A stretch of DNA of 64,000 nt, from contig NZ_FNQY01000004.1 of the NCBI RefSeq assembly GCF_900107765.1, positions 186,001-250,000 on the forward strand, written 5' to 3'. Source of the stretch: Arachidicoccus rhizosphaerae (lineage in GTDB: Bacteria > Bacteroidota > Bacteroidia > Chitinophagales > Chitinophagaceae). Made by a program: the position numbers and the translations under genes. The first letter of the stretch is position 1; each line of letters opens with the position of its first letter. Shown one piece after another: positions 53,991 through 61,743 of the stretch. Below the pieces are notes generated by a model. It saw only the letters and a list, made by a program, of their open reading frames with translations. It made no database searches and was not told where the DNA came from.

Positions 53991-54030
53991 TGCAACGTTG
54001 TTGCATTTATGGATAATTTCCTTATGTTTG
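53991..54030 (+). promoter_or_regulatory. Promoter and palindromic operator of the CobW-type gene
   Basis: TGCAACGTTGTTGCA (53991-54005) is a perfect 6-bp inverted repeat with a 3-bp spacer. A -33 TTG at 54001-54003 overlaps it, and a -7 box TATGTTTG lies at 54023-54030, 19 nt further on. Transcription near 54036 leaves a leader of about 25 nt and excludes the ATG at 53947. A Fur-family repressor such as Zur would fit a COG0523 gene but is inferred. The rest of 53744-53990 shows nothing I can name. Confidence 0.65.
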
Positions 54031-54060
54031 CACTCTTGTATCAATAATAAAACAGATTTT

Positions 54061-55278
54061 ATGACTACAGATAAGCAAATAAAAAGACTCCCCGTCACAG
54101 TTCTGAGTGGCTTTCTGGGGGCAGGCAAAACCACTCTGCTGAATCATATACTCCATAATAAGCAAGGTCTTAAAGTGGCTGTCATCGTCAACGACATGAG
54201 TGAGGTAAATGTGGATGCGAGATTAGTTGAAAACCAGCAAGTACTTTCCCGTACCGAAGAGAAACTAGTGGAACTAAGCAATGGTTGTATCTGTTGTACC
54301 CTAAGGGAAGATTTGATTAAGGAAGTGGAGCGGTTGGCGGCGGAAAACAGGTTTGATTATCTTCTCATTGAAAGCAGCGGCATCAGTGAGCCTATCCCGG
54401 TTGCTCAGACTTTCTGCTATGTGGATCCGGTAAATCACATCGACCTTTCCCGCTTCAGTTATATCGATACGATGGTCACCGTGGTAGACTGTCAGAATTT
54501 CTTCCGCGACTTCAGCACCTCGGATTTACTCTTGGACAGGGACCTGACTAATATGAAGGGAGATGATAGAACGATTGTAAATCTATTGACCGACCAGATT
54601 GAGTTCGCGAATGTAATCTTGCTAAATAAAATTGACCTTGTGGACAATCATACGGTTGGTTTACTCGAAGCTGCCATTCATAAACTGAACCCTGGAGCTA
54701 AGATCATCAGAGCCAGCTTTGGCCAGGTTCATCTGGAAGAGATAATAGGCACCGGAAATTTTGATTTTGAAGAGGCTTCGATGTCTGCCGGCTGGCAAAA
54801 AGAACTGGAGACGGATGGTCATACACCAGAAACGGAACAATATGGAATCAGTTCATTTGTATACAGAAATAAACGTCCATTTCATCCGCAGAGATTCTGG
54901 AACTACCTAAATAAAGATTATCCCATGGGTGTAATCAGGGCCAAGGGACTCTTCTGGTTGGCATCCAGGCCAGATGAAGCTTTTAATTTCTCCCAGGCAG
55001 GAGGTTCCTCAAGGTTAGACAAAGCCGGAGTCTGGTGGTGCAGTATGCCATATTCTGACAGGATAAAATACCCGGCCTTTGTTTATAATCAGCAGGTAAT
55101 TGAAAGTGGGTGGAGTAAAAAATGGGGAGATCGAATTAATGAAATTGTCTTTATTGGTCAGGACATAGCAAAAGAACAGATGGTCAGTGATCTCAACCTT
55201 TGCCTGTTACAGGAAAATGAAGAATATTTATTGGAAAACAATATTGCTTTTATGGATCCTTTTCCGGTGGAATATTAA
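54061..55278 (+). CDS. CobW/COG0523-family GTPase (metallochaperone, zinc-type)
   Basis: 405 residues from the ATG at 54061. An earlier in-frame ATG at 53947 lies upstream of the promoter and would add a non-homologous Tyr/Leu-rich tail. Walker A is [10 protein letters not shown] (residues 16-25), the metal motif is C76-I-C78-C79 (NGCICC), IESSGISEP is switch-like and LLNKIDLV is the G4 motif NKxD. The C-terminal CobW domain contains [39 protein letters not shown] and [10 protein letters not shown]. Members load zinc or other metals onto client enzymes, often under zinc limitation. The palindromic operator fits metal-dependent control. It appears monocistronic. Confidence 0.92.
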   Translation: MTTDKQIKRLPVTVLSGFLGAGKTTLLNHILHNKQGLKVAVIVNDMSEVNVDARLVENQQVLSRTEEKLVELSNGCICCTLREDLIKEVERLAAENRFDYLLIESSGISEPIPVAQTFCYVDPVNHIDLSRFSYIDTMVTVVDCQNFFRDFSTSDLLLDRDLTNMKGDDRTIVNLLTDQIEFANVILLNKIDLVDNHTVGLLEAAIHKLNPGAKIIRASFGQVHLEEIIGTGNFDFEEASMSAGWQKELETDGHTPETEQYGISSFVYRNKRPFHPQRFWNYLNKDYPMGVIRAKGLFWLASRPDEAFNFSQAGGSSRLDKAGVWWCSMPYSDRIKYPAFVYNQQVIESGWSKKWGDRINEIVFIGQDIAKEQMVSDLNLCLLQENEEYLLENNIAFMDPFPVEY

Positions 55279-55505
55279 ATATCAGGGTATAATGACTGTA
55301 ATGCTGTCTAATACAACTTTGAGGACGTTAAAAATGCTATTTCCTATTTTGGTGTAGTTATTCCCATCCGGTTATACATGAACTTTCATTTTCATTGATT
55401 ATCCATTAGCTCTGAATCACTTCTTCCTTTATCATTATATAAATCAACTAATATCAATAAGTTAAGAATCCAGAAGTTGGAATATTCAAATCCTTCGAAA
55501 ATAAG

Positions 55506-55552
55506 TTTGCGAAACCGATTAGTTGCACTTATATTTGCAACTAATCGGTTTC
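55506..55552 (+). promoter_or_regulatory. Promoter with 17-bp inverted-repeat operator for the ArsR gene
   Basis: Perfect arms GAAACCGATTAGTTGCA (55511-55527) and complement (55536-55552) flank an 8-nt loop. A -33 TTTG (55506-55509) and a -7 TATATTTG (55530-55537) with 20-nt spacing are interleaved with the repeat, so a dimer on the repeat would block RNA polymerase. The start of transcription is about 25 nt before the ArsR ATG. ArsR autorepression is the simplest reading. The remaining 55279-55505 holds no gene I can support. Confidence 0.75.
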
Positions 55553-55571
55553 ATAAAACAACTTAGACGTA

Positions 55572-55892
55572 ATGCGAAGAGATATTTTCCAGGCAATCGC
55601 AGATCCAACAAGAAGAGCCATTATCGCTCTAATAGCCTTGCAGGCCATGACTCCAAATGCCATTGCCGACAATTTCAATTTTACAAGGCAGGCTGTTTCC
55701 AAACATTTGCGAATTCTTAAGGAATGCGACCTTATAAAACAACAAACAAAGGGCCGGGAGATATACTATACTTTGCAGATTGAAAAAATGAAAGAAATCG
55801 ACGAATGGCTCCATCAGTATCGCAAAATTTGGGAAAGCCGATTCAGTCAACTGGATGATTTATTATTAACCATAAAAAATAAAGAAAAATGA
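55572..55892 (+). CDS. ArsR-family transcriptional repressor
   Basis: A 106-residue winged-helix protein: [22 protein letters not shown] at the N-terminus, recognition region [30 protein letters not shown] (about residues 26-55), wing [14 protein letters not shown], and a C-terminal helix [24 protein letters not shown]. No metal-binding cysteine pair is present, so it belongs to the non-metal ArsR branch that is habitually paired with SRPBCC genes. Its stop overlaps the next gene by four bases (ATGA). A near-perfect operator overlaps its promoter. The inducing signal is unknown. Confidence 0.92.
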   Translation: MRRDIFQAIADPTRRAIIALIALQAMTPNAIADNFNFTRQAVSKHLRILKECDLIKQQTKGREIYYTLQIEKMKEIDEWLHQYRKIWESRFSQLDDLLLTIKNKEK

Positions 55893-56386
55893 ACCATTTA
55901 TTATTCAATTTTACCGTGGATAAGTCAAAAAAAACAGTATTCATCCATAAGGAATTTAATGCGGAACAATCTCTCGTATGGGATGCTTTTACCAAACAAG
56001 AACTTTTAGATCAGTGGTGGGCGCCCAAACCCTGGGTATCCAAAACAAAAATAATGGATTTTAAAGTGGGTGGTAGAAGGTTTTACGCAATGGTCAGCCC
56101 AGAGGGTGCAGAAAGCTGGGCATTACAACAGTATACGTCTATAACGCCCATCTCTGAATTCAAGTTTTTCAACACCTTTGCTGATAAAAATGAAAATCAA
56201 CAATTACCTGGCTCTGACTGGACATTAGACTTTCGTGAACATGACAGCATCACAAGCGTCAGGATTTCTATTTATAACGAATCGTTGGAACGTATGGAAA
56301 AAATGATTGAAATGGGCTTCAAGGAAGGCATTACGGCGACTTTGAATGATCTGGAGGAATTCTTGAATCAGATAAAAAAGGGTTAA
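55889..56386 (+). CDS. SRPBCC (AHSA1-like) domain protein, ArsR partner
   Basis: A 165-residue single-domain SRPBCC protein: [34 protein letters not shown] at the start, [20 protein letters not shown] and [13 protein letters not shown] in the middle, and [23 protein letters not shown] at the end. It overlaps the ArsR gene by ATGA and is translationally coupled to it. This ArsR-AHSA1 pair is widespread in bacteria. The SRPBCC partner is thought to bind a hydrophobic ligand or act in stress, without a settled function. It resembles each half of the tandem protein at 44225 only at family level. Confidence 0.88.
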   Translation: MNHLLFNFTVDKSKKTVFIHKEFNAEQSLVWDAFTKQELLDQWWAPKPWVSKTKIMDFKVGGRRFYAMVSPEGAESWALQQYTSITPISEFKFFNTFADKNENQQLPGSDWTLDFREHDSITSVRISIYNESLERMEKMIEMGFKEGITATLNDLEEFLNQIKKG

Positions 56387-56734
56387 TCAACAAATAGTCT
56401 CTTTAAAAATCCTGAAGGCCTTCTTTTAGGGCATACCGTTATGTTCAAGACATAACAAAAGCCTGATGATACAACGCAATACCATTTAGAAGACTGGGAA
56501 AGTGAAGCCGTAATTCATAATATGAAATAAGATTCCAGCCATATTGGCCAGAACTATTCCATACAGTTCTATTAACGCGGTTATCCATGTCTACCTTCAT
56601 CTGAAGTTGGTTACAGTAAATTCGGCTACCCTATTCTTGCTCTTGCTTTCTAAAACAAATAAAGAAAAATTGACCTTTACTTTTAGCATTGATGAATATT
56701 CCATTCAAATTTTAAAAAATAGTACAGAACCGGG
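56387..56734. other. Gene-poor gap with a short membrane-protein-like fragment
   Basis: No complete gene is supported here. On the minus strand 56486-56590 stays open for 34 codons and reads like the end of a membrane protein (ITALIELYGIVLANMAGILF, then HIMNYGFTFPVF and a stop), but a stop codon lies directly upstream and there is no start. It may be a remnant of a lost gene. A plus-strand frame from 56544 that overlaps fabF has no family-like features. Confidence 0.3.
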
Positions 56735-57982
56735 CTAACTGTTATCATATTTTTTAAATATACTGGTTGCAATATGGCCGCCGAATCCAAATGTGTTATT
56801 CATGGCATAGATAATCTCTTTTTTCTGAGCCGACCCCAGTGTAAGGTTAAACGCGTTTTGAAACTCAGGATCTACCTGCGTTGTGTTAATAGTTGGAGGA
56901 ATGGTCTTTTCTTTTATCGCCAATACACAGGCAATGGCTTCAATGGCTCCTGCAGCGCCCAATAGATGACCGGTCATGGATTTAGTAGCGCTGATATTTA
57001 TTCGATCAGACCGGCCAAAAACCTGAGCGATTGCCCTTAGCTCACTTGTGTCTCCCTGGCTGGTAGAAGTGGCATGCGCGTTCAGGTAGCCAATCTGGTC
57101 GGGGCCGACCTGAGCATCTTCCAGTGCCAGACGCATACCTAAAACCGCCCCTTCACCGTCAGGATGTGTACCTGTCAGGTGATAGGCATCGGCCGCCATG
57201 GCGCCGCCTGCTATTTCTCCAATGATTGTCGCTCCCCGCTTTTTGGCATATTCCAGTTCTTCCAAAATAATAGCCCCTGCCCCTTCGCCTATTACAAATC
57301 CGTCTCTGGTGACATCGAACGGCCTTGATGCCGTACCGGGGCTTTCATTATTAGTGGAAAGAGCTCTGGCCGCATTAAAACCGCCGACAGACGCTTCTGT
57401 GATGGGCGCTTCCGATCCACCGGTTATAATCATATCCGCCTTTCCCCATTTAATGTAATTAAACGCATCAATAATGGCGGTATTAGAAGTGGAACAGGCT
57501 GATACCGTGGCATAGTTTACGCCCCTTAAACCATATTTTATTGAAATTACGCCAGCTGCGATGTCTACAATCATCTTAGGAATAAAAAAGGGATTGAACC
57601 TTGGGGTACCGTCACCATTATTAAACGCCGTAACCTGCTCCTGAAAAGTGCTGATGCCTCCATTGCCGGAACCCCAGATAACTCCAATCCGGGTTTTATC
57701 GAGTTTTTCAAAGTCAATATTTGCCTGCCTGATAGCCTCCTCTGTGACGGCCAGTGCATATTGGGTGAACAGGTCATATTTTCTTGCGGCAGACCTTTCC
57801 ATATAATCCAGCGGGTCAAAATTTTTAACTTCCGCAGCAAATCTTGTTTTGAAGTTTTCTGCATCAAATTTGGTTATCGGTGCAACTCCGCTCTGCCCTT
57901 TAATCAGGGATGCCCAAAACGCCGGAACACTATTGCCTATCGGTGTTAATGCACCCATTCCTGTTATTACTACTCTTCTCAT
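56735..57982 (-). CDS. fabF: Beta-ketoacyl-ACP synthase II
   Basis: A 415-residue condensing enzyme of standard FabF length. The catalytic triad is present: C163 in VSACSTS, H303 in NAHATSTSQGD and H339 in SMTGHLLGAAGA. MRRVVITGMGALTPIGN, GVIWGSGNGG and NTFGFGGH are further family blocks. It extends acyl-ACP by two carbons with malonyl-ACP in the cytoplasm. It sits 10 nt behind a TetR-type regulator rather than in a fatty acid synthesis cluster, so it may be a second, regulated copy that adapts membrane lipids or serves a special acyl product. That role is inferred from context only. Confidence 0.93.
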   Translation of the reverse strand: MRRVVITGMGALTPIGNSVPAFWASLIKGQSGVAPITKFDAENFKTRFAAEVKNFDPLDYMERSAARKYDLFTQYALAVTEEAIRQANIDFEKLDKTRIGVIWGSGNGGISTFQEQVTAFNNGDGTPRFNPFFIPKMIVDIAAGVISIKYGLRGVNYATVSACSTSNTAIIDAFNYIKWGKADMIITGGSEAPITEASVGGFNAARALSTNNESPGTASRPFDVTRDGFVIGEGAGAIILEELEYAKKRGATIIGEIAGGAMAADAYHLTGTHPDGEGAVLGMRLALEDAQVGPDQIGYLNAHATSTSQGDTSELRAIAQVFGRSDRINISATKSMTGHLLGAAGAIEAIACVLAIKEKTIPPTINTTQVDPEFQNAFNLTLGSAQKKEIIYAMNNTFGFGGHIATSIFKKYDNS

Positions 57983-57992
57983 TTTCGTTTTC

Positions 57993-58544
57993 TTATTTTG
58001 TCAAGTCTGCAAGGAGCGTGGCCTTGATTTCCTGAAAATCATGTTTGAATGTAATTCTTGCCAGCTGTTCTGCACCGAGGATGTTTGTAATGATCATAAG
58101 TGCTTTGGTTCTGTGGTCCATGCTATAATGGAACTCTCCCCCTGTCTTGCCTTCTTTTAGGGTATCGGTTAACCAGTTTAATGTGTTTTCCATAAGGATT
58201 TTAAGTTCGGTCTGAATCGGCGCTTCAAAAGTGTAATAATCATTGGTCAGAGCCCCCAGGATACTGATCTTGTTATTGAACCTTCCGGCAGCGTAAACAG
58301 AAAGGAACTTCGTCATCTTTTCCATACTGCTTCCTGCAGAGACTGACATTTTGAATTTTTCCAAAATCAACTCATGTTTTTGGATAATGGAGATGACCAA
58401 CATGGATTTGGTGGGAAAATAATAGTGGATGGAAGCGTTTTTAATCTTTAGTTCTTTTGATATATCACTAAAGCTAAACGCATTATAGCCTCTATTGCGG
58501 ATTAATTCATCGCCGACCTGAATGATCTTTTCCCGTGTATTCAT
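57993..58544 (-). CDS. TetR/AcrR-family transcriptional regulator
   Basis: A 183-residue regulator. The N-terminal helix-turn-helix is typical: MNTREKIIQVGDELIRNRGYNAFSFSDISKEL, then IKNASIHYYFPTKSMLVISI (residues about 25-50). The C-terminal ligand domain is helical (FLSVYAAGRFNNKISILGAL, LKILMENTLNWLTDTLKEG, TKALMIITNILGAEQLARI). It precedes fabF by 10 nt in the same operon. Its promoter contains a palindrome set exactly between the -33 and -7 boxes, pointing to autorepression. The predicted start of transcription coincides with the A of its ATG. Confidence 0.92.
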   Translation of the reverse strand: MNTREKIIQVGDELIRNRGYNAFSFSDISKELKIKNASIHYYFPTKSMLVISIIQKHELILEKFKMSVSAGSSMEKMTKFLSVYAAGRFNNKISILGALTNDYYTFEAPIQTELKILMENTLNWLTDTLKEGKTGGEFHYSMDHRTKALMIITNILGAEQLARITFKHDFQEIKATLLADLTK

Positions 58545-58548
58545 ACAG

Positions 58549-58580
58549 CAAATGTACCTACCTATTAGTAGGTAGACAAA
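58549..58580 (-). promoter_or_regulatory. TetR-fabF promoter with embedded palindromic operator
   Basis: On the minus strand: -33 TTTG (58577-58580), 20 nt, -7 TACATTTG (58549-58556). The palindrome CTACCTA-TTAG-TAGGTAG (58558-58575) fills the spacer. With a -7 box only five nt before the start codon at 58544, the message should be leaderless. Confidence 0.78.
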
Positions 58581-58969
58581 TTAATCTCGCAACAAACATT
58601 TTTTTTAACAGAAGCAATCATTGTTGTTCTACGTAACTTATTGTAAAACAATTCGCTCTTGAACGCTATTCTGTTAAAAGAAATGGGGACTGTAATTTTT
58701 GCAACCAATTACAGATATAGCCCCTGGATCTGCGATAGATTGGACAGTAAACCTAAAAATAACGGGCTTTCACTTTCAGACGAAAGTTATAAAAGAAAAT
58801 TTTCTCTGATTACTGCATGTTATGCATAACTGTAAAATGAGAGCCTGCCTACGACCGGACTATCTTCTACTTTTCATAAAAACCACCCGTCAGGGTAGGT
58901 GATACTATGTTATTTCTTTTTTCCTTTGTAGGGCTAATTTAAATTATTTACCTCTGCTAAACGCCGTCC
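58581..58969. other. Intergenic region with hairpins, no gene
   Basis: No open frame of note. An 8-bp hairpin CTGTAATT/AATTACAG has arms 58690-58697 and 58707-58714, loosely closed by outer GGGG and CCCC. A 6-bp hairpin ACTTTC/GAAAGT lies at 58772-58787. I do not recognise a riboswitch. No clear promoter box lies immediately before the gene at 58970. Confidence 0.35.
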
Positions 58970-60616
58970 TTGAAGATGAAAAGACTTTTACTTATAATTT
59001 TATCAGGTTGCACACTTGCCTTCTGCGGGAGCCTTAAAGCGCAAATAAGCTTTTCCGATCCTGTATCCTATTCATTTTTACCAAATGCCACGTTTTCGAA
59101 AATCAGATCTGCAGATTTCAATATGGACGGGTATAAGGATATTATTGGTATAGGCATGCAGGCTACTGGCGTTACAATTTTACTGAATAAAGGAGATGGC
59201 ACCTTCCAGTCAGGATTCAGCCAAAGTTTAACACAATCAGGCTATGCTATTACCATAGGGGATTTTAATAAAGATGGTTATCAGGATTTCGCGGTGATCG
59301 AAGGTATTCAAAGCGGATATGGGCAAGTCGATATCTTTTTGAATAATCCAAGCAATCCTGGTCAATTCACACAAGGAGCTACATTTCAAACAGCCCAAAA
59401 CCCTACGGATCTGGAATCAATTGATTTTAATAACGATGGCAATCTTGATTTGATCATTACCAGTGCGTCCGATGGGCTGAGTTTCTTTCAAAATGATGGA
59501 AATGGCGGCTTTGGCGTAGCCGGTAGCCAGAATGCAGGGCAGACCCCCTGGTGTGCAGCCGTCGGGGACCTTAACGGGGACGGCTTTAATGATATTGTCA
59601 TTGGCAGCCAGTACGCTCAGAACGGCGACGTAAATGATATTAAAATATACTTAAATAATCAGAACGGAACATTTACCCTTTCAAATTCCTATGCAGCAGG
59701 TACAACCGTATTTTCACTTGTCATTAAAGATATTAATAACGATAACAAGCCTGATATTGTATCGACCTCTTTTAATGACAATGCATTTTTCTCATTAATC
59801 AATAACGGAAATGGAAACTTTGCCGTGTTTGGACCGCTTGCTACACCGTCGGGGACTACAGCGCTCGCTGGCAACGACTTTAACGGAGATGGATTGACTG
59901 ATCTTATAGTCTCAGGCTTGAGCGCGAATGCACTGGACATTTTTTTGAATAACGTTTCCGCTCCAGGCACTTTTTCAGCGGCCGGCACGATTCCCGCAGT
60001 ATATACGGTGGCCATGTTAAGTGAAGATTTTAATAATGACAATAAACCTGACCTGGCTGCACTAGATATGTCAACCGGTACGCTGTCTGTATTTCTCAAT
60101 ACAACTACATTTTCACTGCCAGTAGACTTAAAAACATTTACAGGGCAAATAAATAACGGAAATGCGGATTTGAAATGGACCAGCGGCGTAGAATCCGAAT
60201 TTGAAGGTTATGAAATTGAAAAAAGCCTCGACGGGGCTGCCTTTATCAGGATTGGGTCCGTGAAAGCTGAAGGCAGTGGCAAAAGCTATCATTTTTCTGC
60301 TGTCCAAAATGAGCGAATTGCTTATTACCGACTGAAACTAATTAATAAAAACGGAAACCCTGATTACAGTGACGTGGTCACCATTCAAGATCCGCTAGCC
60401 AAAAATGGCATAACACTTACACCCAATCCCGCAAACAACTTCATACATATACAGACCACTACAAACGAAACACTTCATATTTATGACGGGTCCGGGAAAT
60501 TGGTCCTTACCGAAAGCTTAAGTGCCGGAGATAATAAGATAGATGTGCATAGCCTGAGTTCGGGAATTTATTTTGGAGTCATTGGTCACTCTAAGCTCAA
60601 ATTTATCAAAAACTAA
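58970..60616 (+). CDS. FG-GAP/VCBS-repeat protein with type IX secretion signal
   Basis: A 548-residue exported protein with signal peptide ending GSLKAQ. From about residue 40 to 385 it has repeated FG-GAP/VCBS units carrying calcium-type motifs: DFNMDGYKDI, DFNKDGYQDF, DFNNDGNLDL, DLNGDGFNDI, DINNDNKPDI, DFNGDGLTDL and DFNNDNKPDL, spaced about 45-55 residues apart as in a seven-bladed propeller. A beta domain follows. The C-terminal 70 residues (LTPNPANNFIHIQT, YDGSGKLV, SLSSGIYFGVI, KLKFIKN) are a type A sorting domain of the type IX system. It is probably a surface or secreted binding or adhesion protein. No catalytic motif is seen. Confidence 0.92.
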   Translation: MKMKRLLLIILSGCTLAFCGSLKAQISFSDPVSYSFLPNATFSKIRSADFNMDGYKDIIGIGMQATGVTILLNKGDGTFQSGFSQSLTQSGYAITIGDFNKDGYQDFAVIEGIQSGYGQVDIFLNNPSNPGQFTQGATFQTAQNPTDLESIDFNNDGNLDLIITSASDGLSFFQNDGNGGFGVAGSQNAGQTPWCAAVGDLNGDGFNDIVIGSQYAQNGDVNDIKIYLNNQNGTFTLSNSYAAGTTVFSLVIKDINNDNKPDIVSTSFNDNAFFSLINNGNGNFAVFGPLATPSGTTALAGNDFNGDGLTDLIVSGLSANALDIFLNNVSAPGTFSAAGTIPAVYTVAMLSEDFNNDNKPDLAALDMSTGTLSVFLNTTTFSLPVDLKTFTGQINNGNADLKWTSGVESEFEGYEIEKSLDGAAFIRIGSVKAEGSGKSYHFSAVQNERIAYYRLKLINKNGNPDYSDVVTIQDPLAKNGITLTPNPANNFIHIQTTTNETLHIYDGSGKLVLTESLSAGDNKIDVHSLSSGIYFGVIGHSKLKFIKN

Positions 60617-60621
60617 ATTTT

Positions 60622-60658
60622 ATCAAAAGCGCTGCCTTAAATGTGCAGCGTTTTTGAT
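60622..60658. terminator. Bidirectional terminator between convergent genes
   Basis: Arms ATCAAAAGCGCTGC (60622-60635) and GCAGCGTTTTTGAT (60645-60658), 14 bp with one G/T pair and a 9-nt loop, followed by T-rich sequence on the plus strand. It serves the gene ending at 60616 and, in reverse, the gene ending at 60681. Confidence 0.85.
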
Positions 60659-60680
60659 TCGTAAATAGGGATGATATATT

Positions 60681-61283
60681 TTACGCCTGCTTGGATTCAG
60701 GGACATAGGTATGGACAACAATACCGCCCGGAAACGACCTGGCCTCTATTAACTTTACATCCATCGCTTCTGTTATTCCGTTTAAAATAGGTAGTCCTTT
60801 GCCTAAGAAAACAGGGTGAACTGCCAGCTGATACTCATCTACCAGTCCGGTTGCAATGAGATTCCTCATAAACTCGGCACCTCCAATAGCAACAATGGGT
60901 TTTCCTTCACCTGCTTTGAGCGCTTTGATTTCTTCTGCCAGATCGCCGTTAAATACTCTTGTCTCTAGCCAGGAAGCAGCGGCAGGAAGGTTTTTATCTT
61001 TATCTGCGATACTACTTGTCGGATCATAGCCCTTTTGAGTGAATACCCCTTTAGGAATTGCATTCATAGGCGCAGCAAATGGTCCGGTGGCAGAGGGCCA
61101 GTATGGAGCCATTGCATGGAAACTTTTCCTCCCCATAATAATTAATCCTGCTTCCGCAGATACTCCGACCGCCCAGGCCCGGGATTCTTCATCTGAACTT
61201 TTAAAGACCCAGTCCATTTTTCCGTCTTCTCCGCTTACGAAACCATCAACAGAAATGGACATTTTCATCATTAATTTGCGCAT
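60681..61283 (-). CDS. RibD C-terminal/dihydrofolate reductase-like protein
   Basis: A 200-residue cytoplasmic protein of the RibD_C/DfrA-like family: MKMSISVDGFVSGEDGKMDWVF at the N-terminus, GLIIMGRKSFHAMAPYWPS, VAIGGAEFMRNLIATGLVDEYQLAVHPVFLGKGLPIL and IEARSFPGGIVVHTYVP. These are small NAD(P)H-dependent reductase-like proteins common in Bacteroidota, mostly without a defined substrate. The minus-strand box TAATTTTG (61307-61314) fits the -7 consensus and predicts a leader of about 20 nt. It is monocistronic. Confidence 0.9.
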   Translation of the reverse strand: MRKLMMKMSISVDGFVSGEDGKMDWVFKSSDEESRAWAVGVSAEAGLIIMGRKSFHAMAPYWPSATGPFAAPMNAIPKGVFTQKGYDPTSSIADKDKNLPAAASWLETRVFNGDLAEEIKALKAGEGKPIVAIGGAEFMRNLIATGLVDEYQLAVHPVFLGKGLPILNGITEAMDVKLIEARSFPGGIVVHTYVPESKQA

Positions 61284-61482
61284 AATTTAAATGTTTAATT
61301 ATTTACCAAAATTAAATCTATCAGCACATATATCTGAGGGGTAATAGCGACAAAATAAAGTGGATATTATGCTAGTGAATCGTCTACTGACAATGAGGAT
61401 ATTGGCTTATTTAAGGCAAGAAATTTTAATAGCCAGGATAGAAAGACTGTCCACCAACAGCGTATTCGGTTATCGGGTACCC

Positions 61483-61517
61483 CTACCTGATAAGAATTAG
61501 ACGATTTTATCAGGTAG
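61483..61517. repeat. Perfect 11-bp inverted repeat in a gene-poor gap
   Basis: CTACCTGATAA (61483-61493) and TTATCAGGTAG (61507-61517) with a 13-nt loop. It lies inside the 61284-61743 gap, where the only other candidate is the interrupted small frame at 61590-61730. It could be a terminator remnant or an operator. Confidence 0.5.
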
Positions 61518-61589
61518 AAGGATTTTCAGTTAAGGGCGAACAGCCTATAAATGAAAATGTGATGTTGTTTAAGGCTATTTATGAGGAGC

Positions 61590-61730
61590 ATGATCAAGCG
61601 CGTGGTTCCAATACTCTCGGCCCTAATTGGCGCCATCTTATTCCAGATCATACTGAGCGGCCAAGGCTAAAAGTACGGCGCGACCGTAGGACTGTTTTTG
61701 GGGCTGAGGGGAATCAGAAAATTTAAATAG
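61590..61730 (+). pseudogene. Interrupted small membrane-protein frame
   Basis: Starting at ATG 61590 after GAGGAG, the frame reads MIKRVVPILSALIGAILFQ then IILSGQG, a TAA stop at 61668-61670, and resumes KYGATVGLFLGLRGIRKFK to a TAG at 61728-61730. Both halves look like one two-helix, basic-ended membrane protein of about 46 residues with a single nonsense codon. One base change would restore it. Chance cannot be excluded at this length. Confidence 0.35.
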
Positions 61731-61743
61731 TTAGCCTTAATTG

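Noticed and set aside
53947-54060. Extended N-terminus for the CobW protein
   Set aside because: A promoter with a -7 box at 54023-54030 lies inside the extension, and Walker A spacing is normal from 54061.
55291-55356. Short frame of 21 codons before the ArsR gene
   Set aside because: No supporting promoter or terminator, unlike the 20-codon frame at 63441-63503.
56486-56590. Membrane-protein-like minus-strand fragment as a real gene
   Set aside because: No start codon and a stop directly upstream. Kept only as a note in the gap entry.
56544-56738. Plus-strand frame of 64 codons before fabF
   Set aside because: It overlaps the end of fabF, has no recognisable motif, and its composition is not protein-like.
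58970-60616. FG-GAP repeats as a tandem DNA repeat
   Set aside because: The repeats are at protein level with divergent codons. No nucleotide repeat is visible.
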